NCBI GenBank assembly: GCA_010645155.1
Contig: CM021322.1
Location: 10,637,238 to 10,701,237 of the forward strand
DNA length: 64,000 nt
Reading direction: 5' to 3'
Source: Tigriopus japonicus
Taxonomy: Eukaryota > Arthropoda > Copepoda > Harpacticoida > Harpacticidae
The first letter of the stretch is position 1, and each line of letters opens with the position of its first letter. Below are positions 35,930 to 45,924 of the stretch, piece after piece. A model generated the notes under the pieces. The model was given only the letters and a program-made list of their open reading frames with translations, was not told where the DNA came from and ran no database searches. A program made the position numbers and the translations under genes.

Positions 35930-37310
35930 TCAATTAGATAACTAGAATATTTCTCCAAATGGCCACCAATTGTGGCCACCATGGCTTCCAACCTGGGCCT
36001 GAAGGCCTTGCAGACTGGTGTATGGCTGGAGAGTGGTTGTTGCTGACTAGATGCTTTATTCATTTTAATAGGGGTTTATTTACATGATAATATATATGAC
36101 TAGGGGCAAGCACAAGTGAAGATTGTGAGCAAGGCGGGAATACTACATCTCCCTTTCCTGGGGGCACACAGTTTTTAAAATACATAAAATGTATCACAGT
36201 GGGGTTTGCAAAATTATCACTCATTTTGACTAGACATATTAGATTGGACTACAAACAACCACATCTTCATCCCATAATCCATTGTCAACCATGAAGTTGT
36301 CCTCCACGTTGGAGTAGGTCGTCGGCTGTCCCATGCCTTGCCGGGCCTCTTGACGGATCATCCGCTATTTCTGCCACCATGGCGGGAACTACCGGCTGTG
36401 CCATGTTGTATGGCTAGAGAGTGTTTGCTGACTAGATGCTTTATTCATTTTGATAAGGGTTTATCTACATGATAATATTTATGACTAGGAGCAAGCACGA
36501 GTGAAGATTGTGAGCAAGGCAGGAATACTACACAGACCTTGATGATGTGGTCCTCTGGTATTACAGCTTTTCCCTCTCAACAGAGGGCTTCAGATCATTG
36601 ATACTGCTGCAGGGGGGTTGGGCAAGCCCTGGCTTTGACAAAGCAACAGATGCTGAAATCCAGGGGAGCCCAGTCTGGGAATGACGGTGGCCAAAAGTCA
36701 GATGTTCAGAACCCAGCCAAGTACCATCTGAACAGACCACTCCAAGCATTATGGCAGAGACTGGCTGTTTTGTTTGATTGACGTGTGGGACTTTGGACAC
36801 CTGATAAGCCAGGTGGCGGTTATTCCTGTATTTCTCAACTGGTCCATGGTCCAGTTCTTCTTGTCTGAGACGACCAGAACTGTGGATGATTTTTTTTTCT
36901 TCACAAAATTGATCAGTTTTTTTTGCCTTGGTGATCCTGACTTCCTTGGTCTTGGTAGTCAAGAGTTGTCTTCTCTTGGGAACTTAAGAGAACAAAACTC
37001 GCAAAAGGTTGTCCTGCCCACGTCAATGTTCTTGGCTAGCTTCCCCATGCTGTCAGTGGGGTTTTCCTCAATCTTGGTCACCAGATTGGTCAAAAAGTCA
37101 TCACTTATGACTTGATGTTGTGCCCACCACTCCCCTCCTTCCTCGTGACGTTCTTACCCTCCATATGGAGCTTGTTGACCCGTCTGACTGTGGTCAGTCC
37201 CACCCCTACAATTTCACAAATGTTTTTCATTTTCATTTGGGCTCAAAGAAGATCTGCAGTATGTTGCCTTGTTGCAGCTTTCATCGCAAAAACTGAACCA
37301 AGTTTGGTTG
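35930..37310 (-). pseudogene. mariner/Tc1 transposase pseudogene (split by a TRIM)
   Basis: Minus-strand fragments in several frames: N-terminal HTH part (ICEIVGVGLTTVRRVNKL, then RKEGSGGHN near 37120-37240), second HTH (TKIEENPTDSMGKLAKNIDV, GRTT near 37030-37090), a WTMDQLRN region near 36850, and the C-terminus (PEDHIIKVCKAF, then RPRLEAMVATIGGHL near 35960-36000 and 36530-36560). Multiple stops and frameshifts. The C-terminal codons are split by the TRIM at 36016-36532. TIRs were not resolved. Confidence 0.8.
36016..36532 (-). mobile_element. TRIM, copy 2 (older), inside the mariner
   Basis: TSD CAGAC on both sides (36011-36015, 36533-36537). LTRs 36404-36532 and 36016-36147 differ at roughly a dozen sites. 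The minus-strand PBS TGGCACAGCCGGTAG (36403-36389) is the same as in copy 1, and a purine tract precedes the 3' LTR. The 241-bp interior resembles the flanks of the copy 1 interior but lacks its minisatellite. No gag or pol. Confidence 0.85.
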
Positions 37311-37502
37311 TATAGATCTCATTTGAACGGCTAAAAACGCAAACATTTTATCAAGCTTGAGTAGTTTATTTGTATAGTTTGTTTAGTATTTATAATTTAA
37401 AATTACTCAAATTTTATTTTAAATGAGTTCGATTTCTGTTTAAAGTCGAGTTTGGATTTTGTGCAGCCATGGTGTAATCACTATTTTGTCATGCTTCCAC
37501 TA

Positions 37503-37690
37503 AGGGGAGATGGTTGTAGCGCAGTTGACTAACGCGCGACCGATCTGTGCTTGGGTTCATGGGTTTGATCCCAGGTCTAGTGGATATCACGCCTCGAACG
37601 GCACCTCCTGAATCCAGAATGGGCCCCCTCGACTCCAATACATGTACGGTATAGATATCTATATAAAAATTGTACATATAATGTATGTAT
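37503..37690 (+). repeat. third tRNA-derived SINE (SINE-3)
   Basis: Head GGGGAGATGGTTGTAGCGCA (A-box region) and GGGTTTGATCCC (B box), then a body (GGATATCACGCCTCG to GACTCCAATACATG) and an (ATGT)n tail from about 37675. Distinct from SINE-L and SINE-2. Confidence 0.7.
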
Positions 37691-37937
37691 GTATGTATTG
37701 GGTCTTGTTTAAAGTAAGTTATTTAAAATAAGATTAAAAATGAAAGTAAAAGAGAAGGGGAAACGACCCATGAACCTCTTAAGCCATAAGGCTTGTTTTC
37801 AAGAGGCTGGTACAGATCATAGAAATGTCTTCATAAAGCTTACAATATCAAAAACCCGATTGTCCTTTGGAATGCTCATGAGGGTCCACTGCCATTGCAT
37901 CCAACCGCTGCTCTCGGACTATTCGTATGGTAGGGAA

Positions 37938-40880
37938 TCAGGAAGAGCTCGAATGACTTTTGCAAGAGAAGCATTGTTTGATGTTACATATGGTGGGATA
38001 GGACGAAATGATTGATTCAGTCAGATGCCGGACCCATTGCTTCATCGAATACTTGTATGTAGAAAACTGAAGCTCCTTTTCAAATGTATACTCGTTCCAG
38101 GTTCTAGGAAAATCATAGTGTGGTAATTTTTGAAACCAGGACAGTCTGTGTAATGGAAGGTCAAAACGAATGTCTCCACCCCTCCTAACTCCAAAAGAAA
38201 AGGTGTTTATGATTCGAGGTGTTACATCATTTAAACAAAGAAACATAAATTTCAGTCGTTTTACTCGTATTAGATCACGAACTTTGAGAGTATTCAGCCT
38301 TTTGAATGCTTTGCTTGTGTGGTCTATTCTTTTAGCTTTCACAATCCAACGAATTGCACTTTTCTGAACGGGATCTAGTGATTTTATTGCGGGCGAATTA
38401 CCGAAATACTCAATGCCGTATTCCAATTTTGATTTTATCAAGGCATTAAACAAAACCTGTCGTAGTGTAGACGGTAAGGCTTGCTGGGCTAAAAAGAACG
38501 TGAAAAGTGACTTTCGTAAAGTTTTAATTAGCTCAAAAACGTGATATTTCCAATCTAATTTGTCATCGATGTAAAGTCCTAAAAATTTTACGGCTTTTGT
38601 TTGATGCCTCCATCCAACCCGTTGAATCGATTTGCCATTCAAAGAAAGGTTAAAGTTTTGAAAACCACCACTAGGACTAAATAAAACCAATTTAGTTTTC
38701 TCAAGATTAATTGTAAGTCTATTGGTTTGAAACCAACTTGAAATTCCTTGTAGCCACACCCCGCTCTCCTTCTCAAGAGTGAGTATGTCCGTAGAAAAGT
38801 GTTGAAGTGTCGTGTCATCGGCGAACATTGTTACTTTGAATTTTGTTGCATTGGGAAGGTCATTTATGTAGATAAGAAAAAGAAGTGGTCCAAGAATGCT
38901 CCCTTGAGGCACCCCACACGTTATAAGGGCAGGTTCAGAAAAGTGCCCTTCAATTTCCACTCTCTGACATCTGTTTTGCAAGTAGTTTTTTACCCATCTG
39001 GTCACGTTTTTACTGAAACCATATTTGGTCAATTTAGATAGAAGGATTTCGTGATCAACAGTGTCAAATGCTTTCTTAAGGTCCACAAATAGACCAATCG
39101 AGTGTTTTAAGTCTGAATTTGTCGAAATATTTTGAAAGAAGTTATGGATTGCGTGCATGGTTGAATGTTTGGGACGAAAACCGAACTGAACGTCACTGAG
39201 ATGGTTTTCATTAAAAACAGTGAACATTTGCTGATATACAGCTTTTTCCAAAACTTTTGAAAATGACGAAAGAATACTGATTGGGCGATAATTTGACATT
39301 ATTGTGGGGTCACCACCCTTGAATAAGGGTAAAACTTTGCCTACTTTCCATTCTGAGGGAATAAATCCAGATGTCAGAGAGATTGTTACAAGTCGAGCGA
39401 GTGGCCAAGAAATTTCGCTTTTGATACCCTTCATAATCACGTTAGATATGCCATCAAATCCATGACTCGACTTGTTTGGTAAACTGTCAATGATTTTCGA
39501 AATGTCTCTGGGTGTTACCAATTTGAAATAATATGATCGTTGGTTAGCTAGTGAAGGAATGTGCTTGCAGGGGTCATTTTCATCAGCATAGAGAGAGGGA
39601 AGCTCCTTTTGCAAGTTGGTACCAACAGAAGCAAAGTAGTTGTTAAAAGAATTTGCCATCTCTCTGCGATTGGTCAACACTTGACCGTTACAAATCAAAC
39701 TCTTCGGGGGTTTCCCCGTTTTATTAGCGTATCCTAGAAGGTTTTTCGCACCCCTCCACGTTTTGTTTGAATTCGAAGAGTTTGAATCAAAAAATTTCTG
39801 CCAATACCTCGCTTTGGCTGCCTTGATCAGGTTATAATACTTTTTCGAGTACGCAGAAAATATTTGCTTGTTCTCCTCAGAGGGTTTTTTCTGGAAGTTC
39901 AAGTGCAACATTCCTTTTCTTTTCCGTGAAGCAAGCAAACCATTTGTCATCCATGGGTTACGTTTGTAAACAGATTTATTGAATTTCCTTTCAAGGATCG
40001 GGCAAGTCTCATGGATTGTTTTTTGCAGCTTAGAGTTAAACTCATCAAAAGATTTGACGGGTTCATCAAAAGGCAAATTCCATCTAATTTCAGCTAAAGA
40101 ACGCCGAAGGGCGCCCATGTTGATTGCTCTTCTCATTTCTAATGGACCATGACTAACGCACGGGCTCTTGCTTGTTATCTTGCCTAGAGAAACGAAGAGA
40201 CCAAAGTGGTCGCTCACGTCGCAAACGAGAATACCACTTTTTTGACCCGACTTGTAATTGCTAAAAATATTATCGATTTGTGATGAAGTGGTGGTTGTAA
40301 CCCTTGTGGGTTTACTAATGAATGCGGCTAGTTGAAAGTCGATCATTAAATCGTAGACTTTCGCACTTCTAGGAGTGTCCAGTAAAAAATCTGTGTTAAA
40401 ATCTCCGCATATAAAAACTGCTTTCGAAGAACAAAGTGCAATTCGCTCCCTAAGATCTGAAGTAGCATTATTGATATTTGCGTTAGGAGGGATGTAAATG
40501 GAAAAAATGTAAAAACCTGAAGTTTCAATGGCTATAGCCTCGCAATCTTTTGATATAAGACTGAGATTGTTGCATTTTGTGTAGGTAAGAGAATCGAGGA
40601 CGAGAATACCCACTCCTCCGCCTCTTTTGTCTGTCCTTACTTCGTATTCAAACTTGTACTCATCAAATGAAATGTGAAGTTTGTTTACTTGCCATACTTC
40701 CTGAACGGCAACAACCATGGGGCATTGCTTTTCAAGTAGATCTTTAAATTTAAGCTGGTTTCCAACAATGGATCTGACATTCAACGAAACCAACCACCTC
40801 TCGTCTCTTTCCAACTTATCCACGTAACCAAGATCGTCAACGACACAGACATCATCCTCGCTCTTCATCTTCCTGTTCAA
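37938..40880 (-). CDS. LINE ORF2: endonuclease + reverse transcriptase (980 aa)
   Basis: An intact frame. The APE-type endonuclease is at residues ~30-235 (EVWQVN 61-66 with the metal-binding Glu, GDFN 159-162, SDHFGL 223-228). The reverse transcriptase is at ~510-800 (NYRPISIL 530-537, LKKAFDTVDHE ~601, GVPQGSILGPLLFL 656-669, catalytic FADD 686-689). No RNase H is evident. This is the layout of CR1/Jockey-type LINEs, which nick DNA and prime reverse transcription at the target. The chosen Met lies within the 224-bp sequence duplicated around the assembly gap (41018-41132), so the true start is uncertain. The 3' UTR probably ends in a (TACA)n tail near 37690. Possibly still active. Confidence 0.9.
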   Translation of the reverse strand: MNRKMKSEDDVCVVDDLGYVDKLERDERWLVSLNVRSIVGNQLKFKDLLEKQCPMVVAVQEVWQVNKLHISFDEYKFEYEVRTDKRGGGVGILVLDSLTYTKCNNLSLISKDCEAIAIETSGFYIFSIYIPPNANINNATSDLRERIALCSSKAVFICGDFNTDFLLDTPRSAKVYDLMIDFQLAAFISKPTRVTTTTSSQIDNIFSNYKSGQKSGILVCDVSDHFGLFVSLGKITSKSPCVSHGPLEMRRAINMGALRRSLAEIRWNLPFDEPVKSFDEFNSKLQKTIHETCPILERKFNKSVYKRNPWMTNGLLASRKRKGMLHLNFQKKPSEENKQIFSAYSKKYYNLIKAAKARYWQKFFDSNSSNSNKTWRGAKNLLGYANKTGKPPKSLICNGQVLTNRREMANSFNNYFASVGTNLQKELPSLYADENDPCKHIPSLANQRSYYFKLVTPRDISKIIDSLPNKSSHGFDGISNVIMKGIKSEISWPLARLVTISLTSGFIPSEWKVGKVLPLFKGGDPTIMSNYRPISILSSFSKVLEKAVYQQMFTVFNENHLSDVQFGFRPKHSTMHAIHNFFQNISTNSDLKHSIGLFVDLKKAFDTVDHEILLSKLTKYGFSKNVTRWVKNYLQNRCQRVEIEGHFSEPALITCGVPQGSILGPLLFLIYINDLPNATKFKVTMFADDTTLQHFSTDILTLEKESGVWLQGISSWFQTNRLTINLEKTKLVLFSPSGGFQNFNLSLNGKSIQRVGWRHQTKAVKFLGLYIDDKLDWKYHVFELIKTLRKSLFTFFLAQQALPSTLRQVLFNALIKSKLEYGIEYFGNSPAIKSLDPVQKSAIRWIVKAKRIDHTSKAFKRLNTLKVRDLIRVKRLKFMFLCLNDVTPRIINTFSFGVRRGGDIRFDLPLHRLSWFQKLPHYDFPRTWNEYTFEKELQFSTYKYSMKQWVRHLTESIISSYPTICNIKQCFSCKSHSSSS

Positions 40881-41356
40881 CTCATTCCTCCGATTACAAC
40901 GGAGATAACAATGGCAGCTTTCCCATCAGGACAAACCTCACCTTTAGACACTTCAGGAATCTGTAACAATACACGAAAGGACATGACAAACGGCAAAAAA
41001 TATTGGAAACGGCAATANNNNNNNNNNNNNNNNNNNNNNNNNNNNNNNNNNNNNNNNNNNNNNNNNNNNNNNNNNNNNNNNNNNNNNNNNNNNNNNNNNN
41101 NNNNNNNNNNNNNNNNNNNNNNNNNNNNNNNNCCACCTCTCGTCTCTTTCCAACTTATCCACGTAACCAAGATCGTCAACGACACAGACATCATCCTCGC
41201 TCTCCATCTTCCTGTTCAACTCATTCCTCCGATTACAACGGAGATAACAATGGCAGCTTTCCCATCAGGACAAACCTTACCTTTGGACACTTCAGGAATC
41301 TGTAACAATACACGAAAGGACATGACAAACGGCAAAAAATATTGGAAACGGCAATA
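40794..41356. repeat. 224-bp sequence duplicated on both sides of an N gap
   Basis: 40794-41017 and 41133-41356 are the same length and differ at about three positions; 115 N lie between. The repeated part is the junction of LINE ORF1 and ORF2. Probably an assembly overlap not collapsed, rather than biology. Confidence 0.85.
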
Positions 41357-41369
41357 AAGCATTTGATCA

Positions 41370-42530
41370 TTAGGAGGCTGTGCTCTCGGATCTGGTAATA
41401 ATCGACTTAGGTTCCCGAGTTGTTCTTCCCTTCTTCTTAGCGTTCGTAGCATCTTTCACAATGGGAGTTGTATGAGAGGCGGGAGTTTTCCTCTTCGTCT
41501 GGCCTGGAATGCCTTCGGCAGGGGTGATGTTTTCATTTGAGTTCTTCGGATCAACAGTTTCACTCCCATCATCCAATTCCTTGTAATTGTGACACTTAAC
41601 CACGTTATTCAGGGTGGTCGACTTCAGTTCATGATTCATTCCCCTCATCTTATTTGGAGATGAGACCTCCACGTTCACCGGCTCTTCTTCTTCGAAAACG
41701 ACGGAATCTTCACTTTCATTGAGTGTAGATGTATCTTCTTCGATATAGCGGCCAGACTCCGGATAATCTCTTTTTGGGCAAGTGTTAGAATCGTTAACAG
41801 GCTCTTCATGAATGGTCGGACAATTAGCTTTGATGTGACCTTCTCGTCGGCACAGGAAGCATTTGGCTATCTGGTTCCGGTGATATATCCGAATTTTCTT
41901 TTCACCAATGGTGATAAAATCCGGCACAGTGCCCGAAGTTGACACCATAGATCTCCTATGACCATTAGTAAGACCGGCGAGACGTGGATCATGGTATTTG
42001 CCAAACACTTCGTACTCTACCCCAGTCATTGGCTTCGCGAATGGAGCGACGGCCATGATCAACTCTTCATTGGTGATCCATTTTGGAACGTTAAAGAAAC
42101 GCATTGGAGAAGCATTTTTCCCGCTCCGGATTGAGCAAGACCAATCTTTTCCAGCAACCACTCTTCTATAGTCGAGTTTATCCCCGAACCGTTCGGTTAA
42201 GTCTATGGGTTTGACTGTTTCGATTTTCACTGATCTGTGGCCACTTCCTCCTCCGACGACGCCATTAATTTCAGATTTTCGTAAACCAAGTTCGATGAAA
42301 ATGAAGTCGGCGATGACCAAGTCCGAGACCGGTGAATTTGGAAAGTCTTGGCAATTGAAGTCCAGAGATAAGGACATCAAGTCATCTTTGGCTTTTCGAG
42401 TCTCAATGGATGAAAGAGCTGCCTTCGAATTACCACAACTGGCAACGCTCGTATAAGAACGAACATTGGAAGCCGTTGGAGACCTGATCATTGTTGGCCT
42501 TTTTAGACCCAGAACGGTCCCTTTGGTCAC
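41370..42530 (-). CDS. LINE ORF1: CCHC nucleic-acid-binding protein (386 aa)
   Basis: Directly upstream of ORF2 on the same strand. It contains one zinc knuckle CFLCRREGHIKANC (C224, C227, H232, C237) and a preceding folded region with PMRFFNVPKWITNEELI and HDPRLAGLTNGHRR, similar to gag-like ORF1 proteins of Jockey/CR1-type LINEs, which coat element RNA. The C-terminal third is charged and low complexity (EEDTSTLNESEDSVVFEEEE). The frame is intact. Confidence 0.85.
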   Translation of the reverse strand: MTKGTVLGLKRPTMIRSPTASNVRSYTSVASCGNSKAALSSIETRKAKDDLMSLSLDFNCQDFPNSPVSDLVIADFIFIELGLRKSEINGVVGGGSGHRSVKIETVKPIDLTERFGDKLDYRRVVAGKDWSCSIRSGKNASPMRFFNVPKWITNEELIMAVAPFAKPMTGVEYEVFGKYHDPRLAGLTNGHRRSMVSTSGTVPDFITIGEKKIRIYHRNQIAKCFLCRREGHIKANCPTIHEEPVNDSNTCPKRDYPESGRYIEEDTSTLNESEDSVVFEEEEPVNVEVSSPNKMRGMNHELKSTTLNNVVKCHNYKELDDGSETVDPKNSNENITPAEGIPGQTKRKTPASHTTPIVKDATNAKKKGRTTREPKSIITRSESTAS

Positions 42531-42720
42531 TTTTTCCTGTTTTAACTAGTTCTAGGATGGTTCTTAGAGTTCAACCTGTCCTTGATGGGTTATTCAATTC
42601 AGAGTCAAATTCACAAGAACTCCATGGGAACCGAAAAAAAGACAAGTATCTGAGGAACACCAAAAGTACGTCTTCCTTCGTTGGACGCGAACGCAAAAAA
42701 TATATCCAATGAGACGATGA

Positions 42721-43169
42721 TTCTCGCAATAAACATTATTAACATATTAACTATTTTGCCTCAGCCGGAAACGAGACTAAATCCAATTTCATCAAGAAAA
42801 GAAAGCAACTTGCTGTTGCAAAGTGGATGAACCTCGCATTGAATTCTATTTCAAAATGGGTTCAAAAATCACTACACTTGGGGATTGGAACAACTGTTTA
42901 AATGTTCTTTGATCTAGTTGAATCTTTGTGGTGGCATTATTTTATCATTCAGGGTAATAACGTTGGCAAGAAATGAAGTTCACAATATGCCAGCAAGTGG
43001 CATTGAGAATCATCATCTGACAAGTATGTCTAAATGTGACCACAAGCGGCGCCAAGATGCCAAGAAGCGGACATTCAGCAAGCCGCGTGGTATAAACATT
43101 TCAGAGACAATATATTTACTCCATTGCATGATAAATAGACCACGACCTTACCCTGGATCCCAAATGGAT
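42721..43169. other. spacer between LINE and duplication half 2
   Basis: No gene recognised. The 5' boundary of the LINE is not fixed and could lie in the first part. Confidence 0.4.
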
Positions 43170-44260
43170 TAAAATTATTTTGTCAGAGTTTTTTGCGCTT
43201 TCAAAACTTTTTCTGAGGTTTACATATTTCGGGGTCGTTCTTTCGTACAATATTGTCAAGTATATTATGCTTGGAGTTTGTTAAAATAGTTTAGGTCTAA
43301 ACAACCGATATTTTTTTCCGAAAAGATGAAACATTGAAGTTAGGTTAAAACTCTATTCTCCTCAGAAAAATAGTCTCATCAATAAAAGGGATTTTATCAT
43401 CTTAAAAATATGTAGCAAACCCTACATCTTTGACTTGGAAGCCAAGATTCAGTCCGGATCCTGACAGCGTAGAAAGAGAACAACTTGTGATCTGGTAGAA
43501 CTCTCCTGTTTTCAAACGCACCTTCAGGAAAATATGACCCTGCCCAGCCCATATTGAAACACCAATAATTGCTCTCTCTTACCCAGTTTATTTTTTTCTT
43601 TCTCGCACAAACACATTGCATGTGTCACTTCCGGATGAAGCTAATAATGTACCCCGATTTAGACATCAGTTTCCGGGAGCGTAATTTCGTAAGCGAGTAG
43701 TGATTGTCGATTCCGATCGTGACTTTGATGGCCTTTTCAACCTTCATGGGAGACGCTTCCGCCTTTCTTACAAATGCAGTTTTTCTCAAGAAACTCCATT
43801 TTACTAGGGCCAGTTTTCCAGGGTTGCCGGAAAACTAGATGATATTCTGTGATAAACTGTGTATTTCTGTGATTGAATGGTAATGACACAGTTAGTTGCC
43901 ATGACATCTCTGTGGTAGCATTGGAGTCGGTAAATGAACAATGATTAGCTCTCTGCATTACTTTCAACTTCATACGGAAATTAGGAGAATCAATTAACCC
44001 TGCAAAAAATGTCAACGAATATGCCCTGATCAGCGCCTCTTGTGGTCAAATTGAAACATAGTTGCCAGCTAGTGGAGTGAATATTAATGCCACCCAATTG
44101 CAAAAGTTAAAGCTTCATCTTTCATGTATTCATTTTTTTAGTGGCATTATGTTATCAAAATCGCACATTTTGGAAATATTTTATTGTGAAGAAGATAAAT
44201 CAACATTTTCCCAAAGAGTGGCATTACAAATAACCATCCAGCAACTATTTTTCAATTTGA

Positions 44261-45194
44261 CAGACCTGTTCAAGATACTTTGAAAAAGTATCTAGATAAG
44301 ATAGTATTTTCCGCAAAGTATCTAGATAAAGATAGTTTAAGATACTTTCCTGAAAAAGTATCTAGATTAAGATACTTTAAGATACTTTCCCGAAAAAAGT
44401 ATCTAGATAAAGATACTTAAAGATATTTTCCCGAAAAAAGTATCTAGATAAAGATACTTTAAGATACTTTCCCGAAAAACTATCTAGATAAGATACTTCA
44501 AGATACTTTTCACAAAACGTATCTTTATAAGATACTTCTAGATACTTTTCTTCATTATGCATAATGTCAAATTATTTGTGCATTATGCACATTGAAAGTG
44601 GATGGACTTTACATGTTAAGACTTGAGAGTGGACGCATTATGGACAATGAGAGTGGATGCATTATGCACCCTTCCTCAAAGTGGACAATGAATGCATCCT
44701 CAGATTCCTCACTCAATGTGCATAATGTGTCCACTCTCAAGTCTCAACATGCATAATGTATCCACTTTTAATGTACATAATGCACAAGTAATTTGACATT
44801 ATGCATTATCAAGAAAAGTATCTAGAAGTATCTTATAAAGATACTTTTAGGGAAAATGCATAATGCATACTAAACAATGCATAATGGATGCTTTAACACA
44901 AAAGATTGAGAGAACACATTATCTAGATAAAGATAGTTCAAGATAGTTTTGCAAAAAATGTATCTAGATAAAGATATTTCAAGATAGTTTTCCGAAAAAA
45001 AGTATCTAGATAAAGATACTTTAAGATACTTTCCCGAAAAAAGTATCTAGATAAAGATAGTTTAAGATACTTTCCCGAAAAAAGTATCTAGATAAAGATA
45101 GTTTAAGATACTTTCTCGAAAAAAGTATCTAGATAAAGATAAAAGATAAACTATCTTTTATCTTTTATCTAGATAAGATAATTGAACAGGTCTG
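44261..45194. mobile_element. hAT-like element made of tandem repeats with a large palindrome
   Basis: Ends CAGACCTGTTCAA and TTGAACAGGTCTG; TSD CAATTTGA on both sides (44253-44260, 45195-45202). The empty site in the other half is CAATTTGACCGCAAG at about 19978. The outer parts are ~40-bp units (AAGTATCTAGATAAAGATA..., CTTTCCCGAAAA). The centre (about 44540-44820) is an imperfect palindrome with arms of ~120 bp (ATTATGCATAATGTC, AGTGGAC). No coding capacity. Confidence 0.85.
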
Positions 45195-45924
45195 CAATTT
45201 GACCACAAGAGGCGCTGATCAAGGCGTATTTCTTGTCATTTTTGCAGGGTTCATTGTGAAAGTAATATGTGAGCATCAGCAAAGATTAAGAGAATTAACA
45301 ATGTTTCCCCACAATTAAATTGCTTTTTAAGTGAGGTGTGTTTTGCAAAAAGCCGAGTCCAGTCCAAAAAGCATAAAATACCTAAATGAGTGTTTTGCAT
45401 TTATCAATTTGTTTCCAAAAATTCCAACAATTTCTGAGAATTTTACAAGTTCTGATTTCTTAATCGAATGGAACTTAGATCGGGGACATGAATTCGAATT
45501 CGATTTGAGTGCTGGCAGACATTCTTGGAACAAGTTACTCGTGGGGGCCTTAAGAAACCAAGTTTCTTGGCGTTTTGCATGTATCTACATCTGGAATTTT
45601 TATAACACCATCATGGCTTAAGGCAATTTAAAAGTTCATTTTTTGTCAAAATTTTTGAAAACAGAGCGTTCTTGACTCAGACTTTTTCTCCTTTCCAAAT
45701 TTGGGCTCCAATCGAATATAGCGACATAAAGGGAATAAAACTACAAGTTTCTTCAGTCATGTTTTCTCGCGCATCTTTTTTGGCTTCATGCATGTTTTGT
45801 GAGATCAGTCAGTACCGAGTTACGGACATGGTTTCGTGTTCCATTTCTTATGAATCACCCAGTATTAGTCATTGATGGTCTTTGCGTCTTTTGTGTGTTC
45901 GTTTTTTTTGTATTTCGGCTCGAT

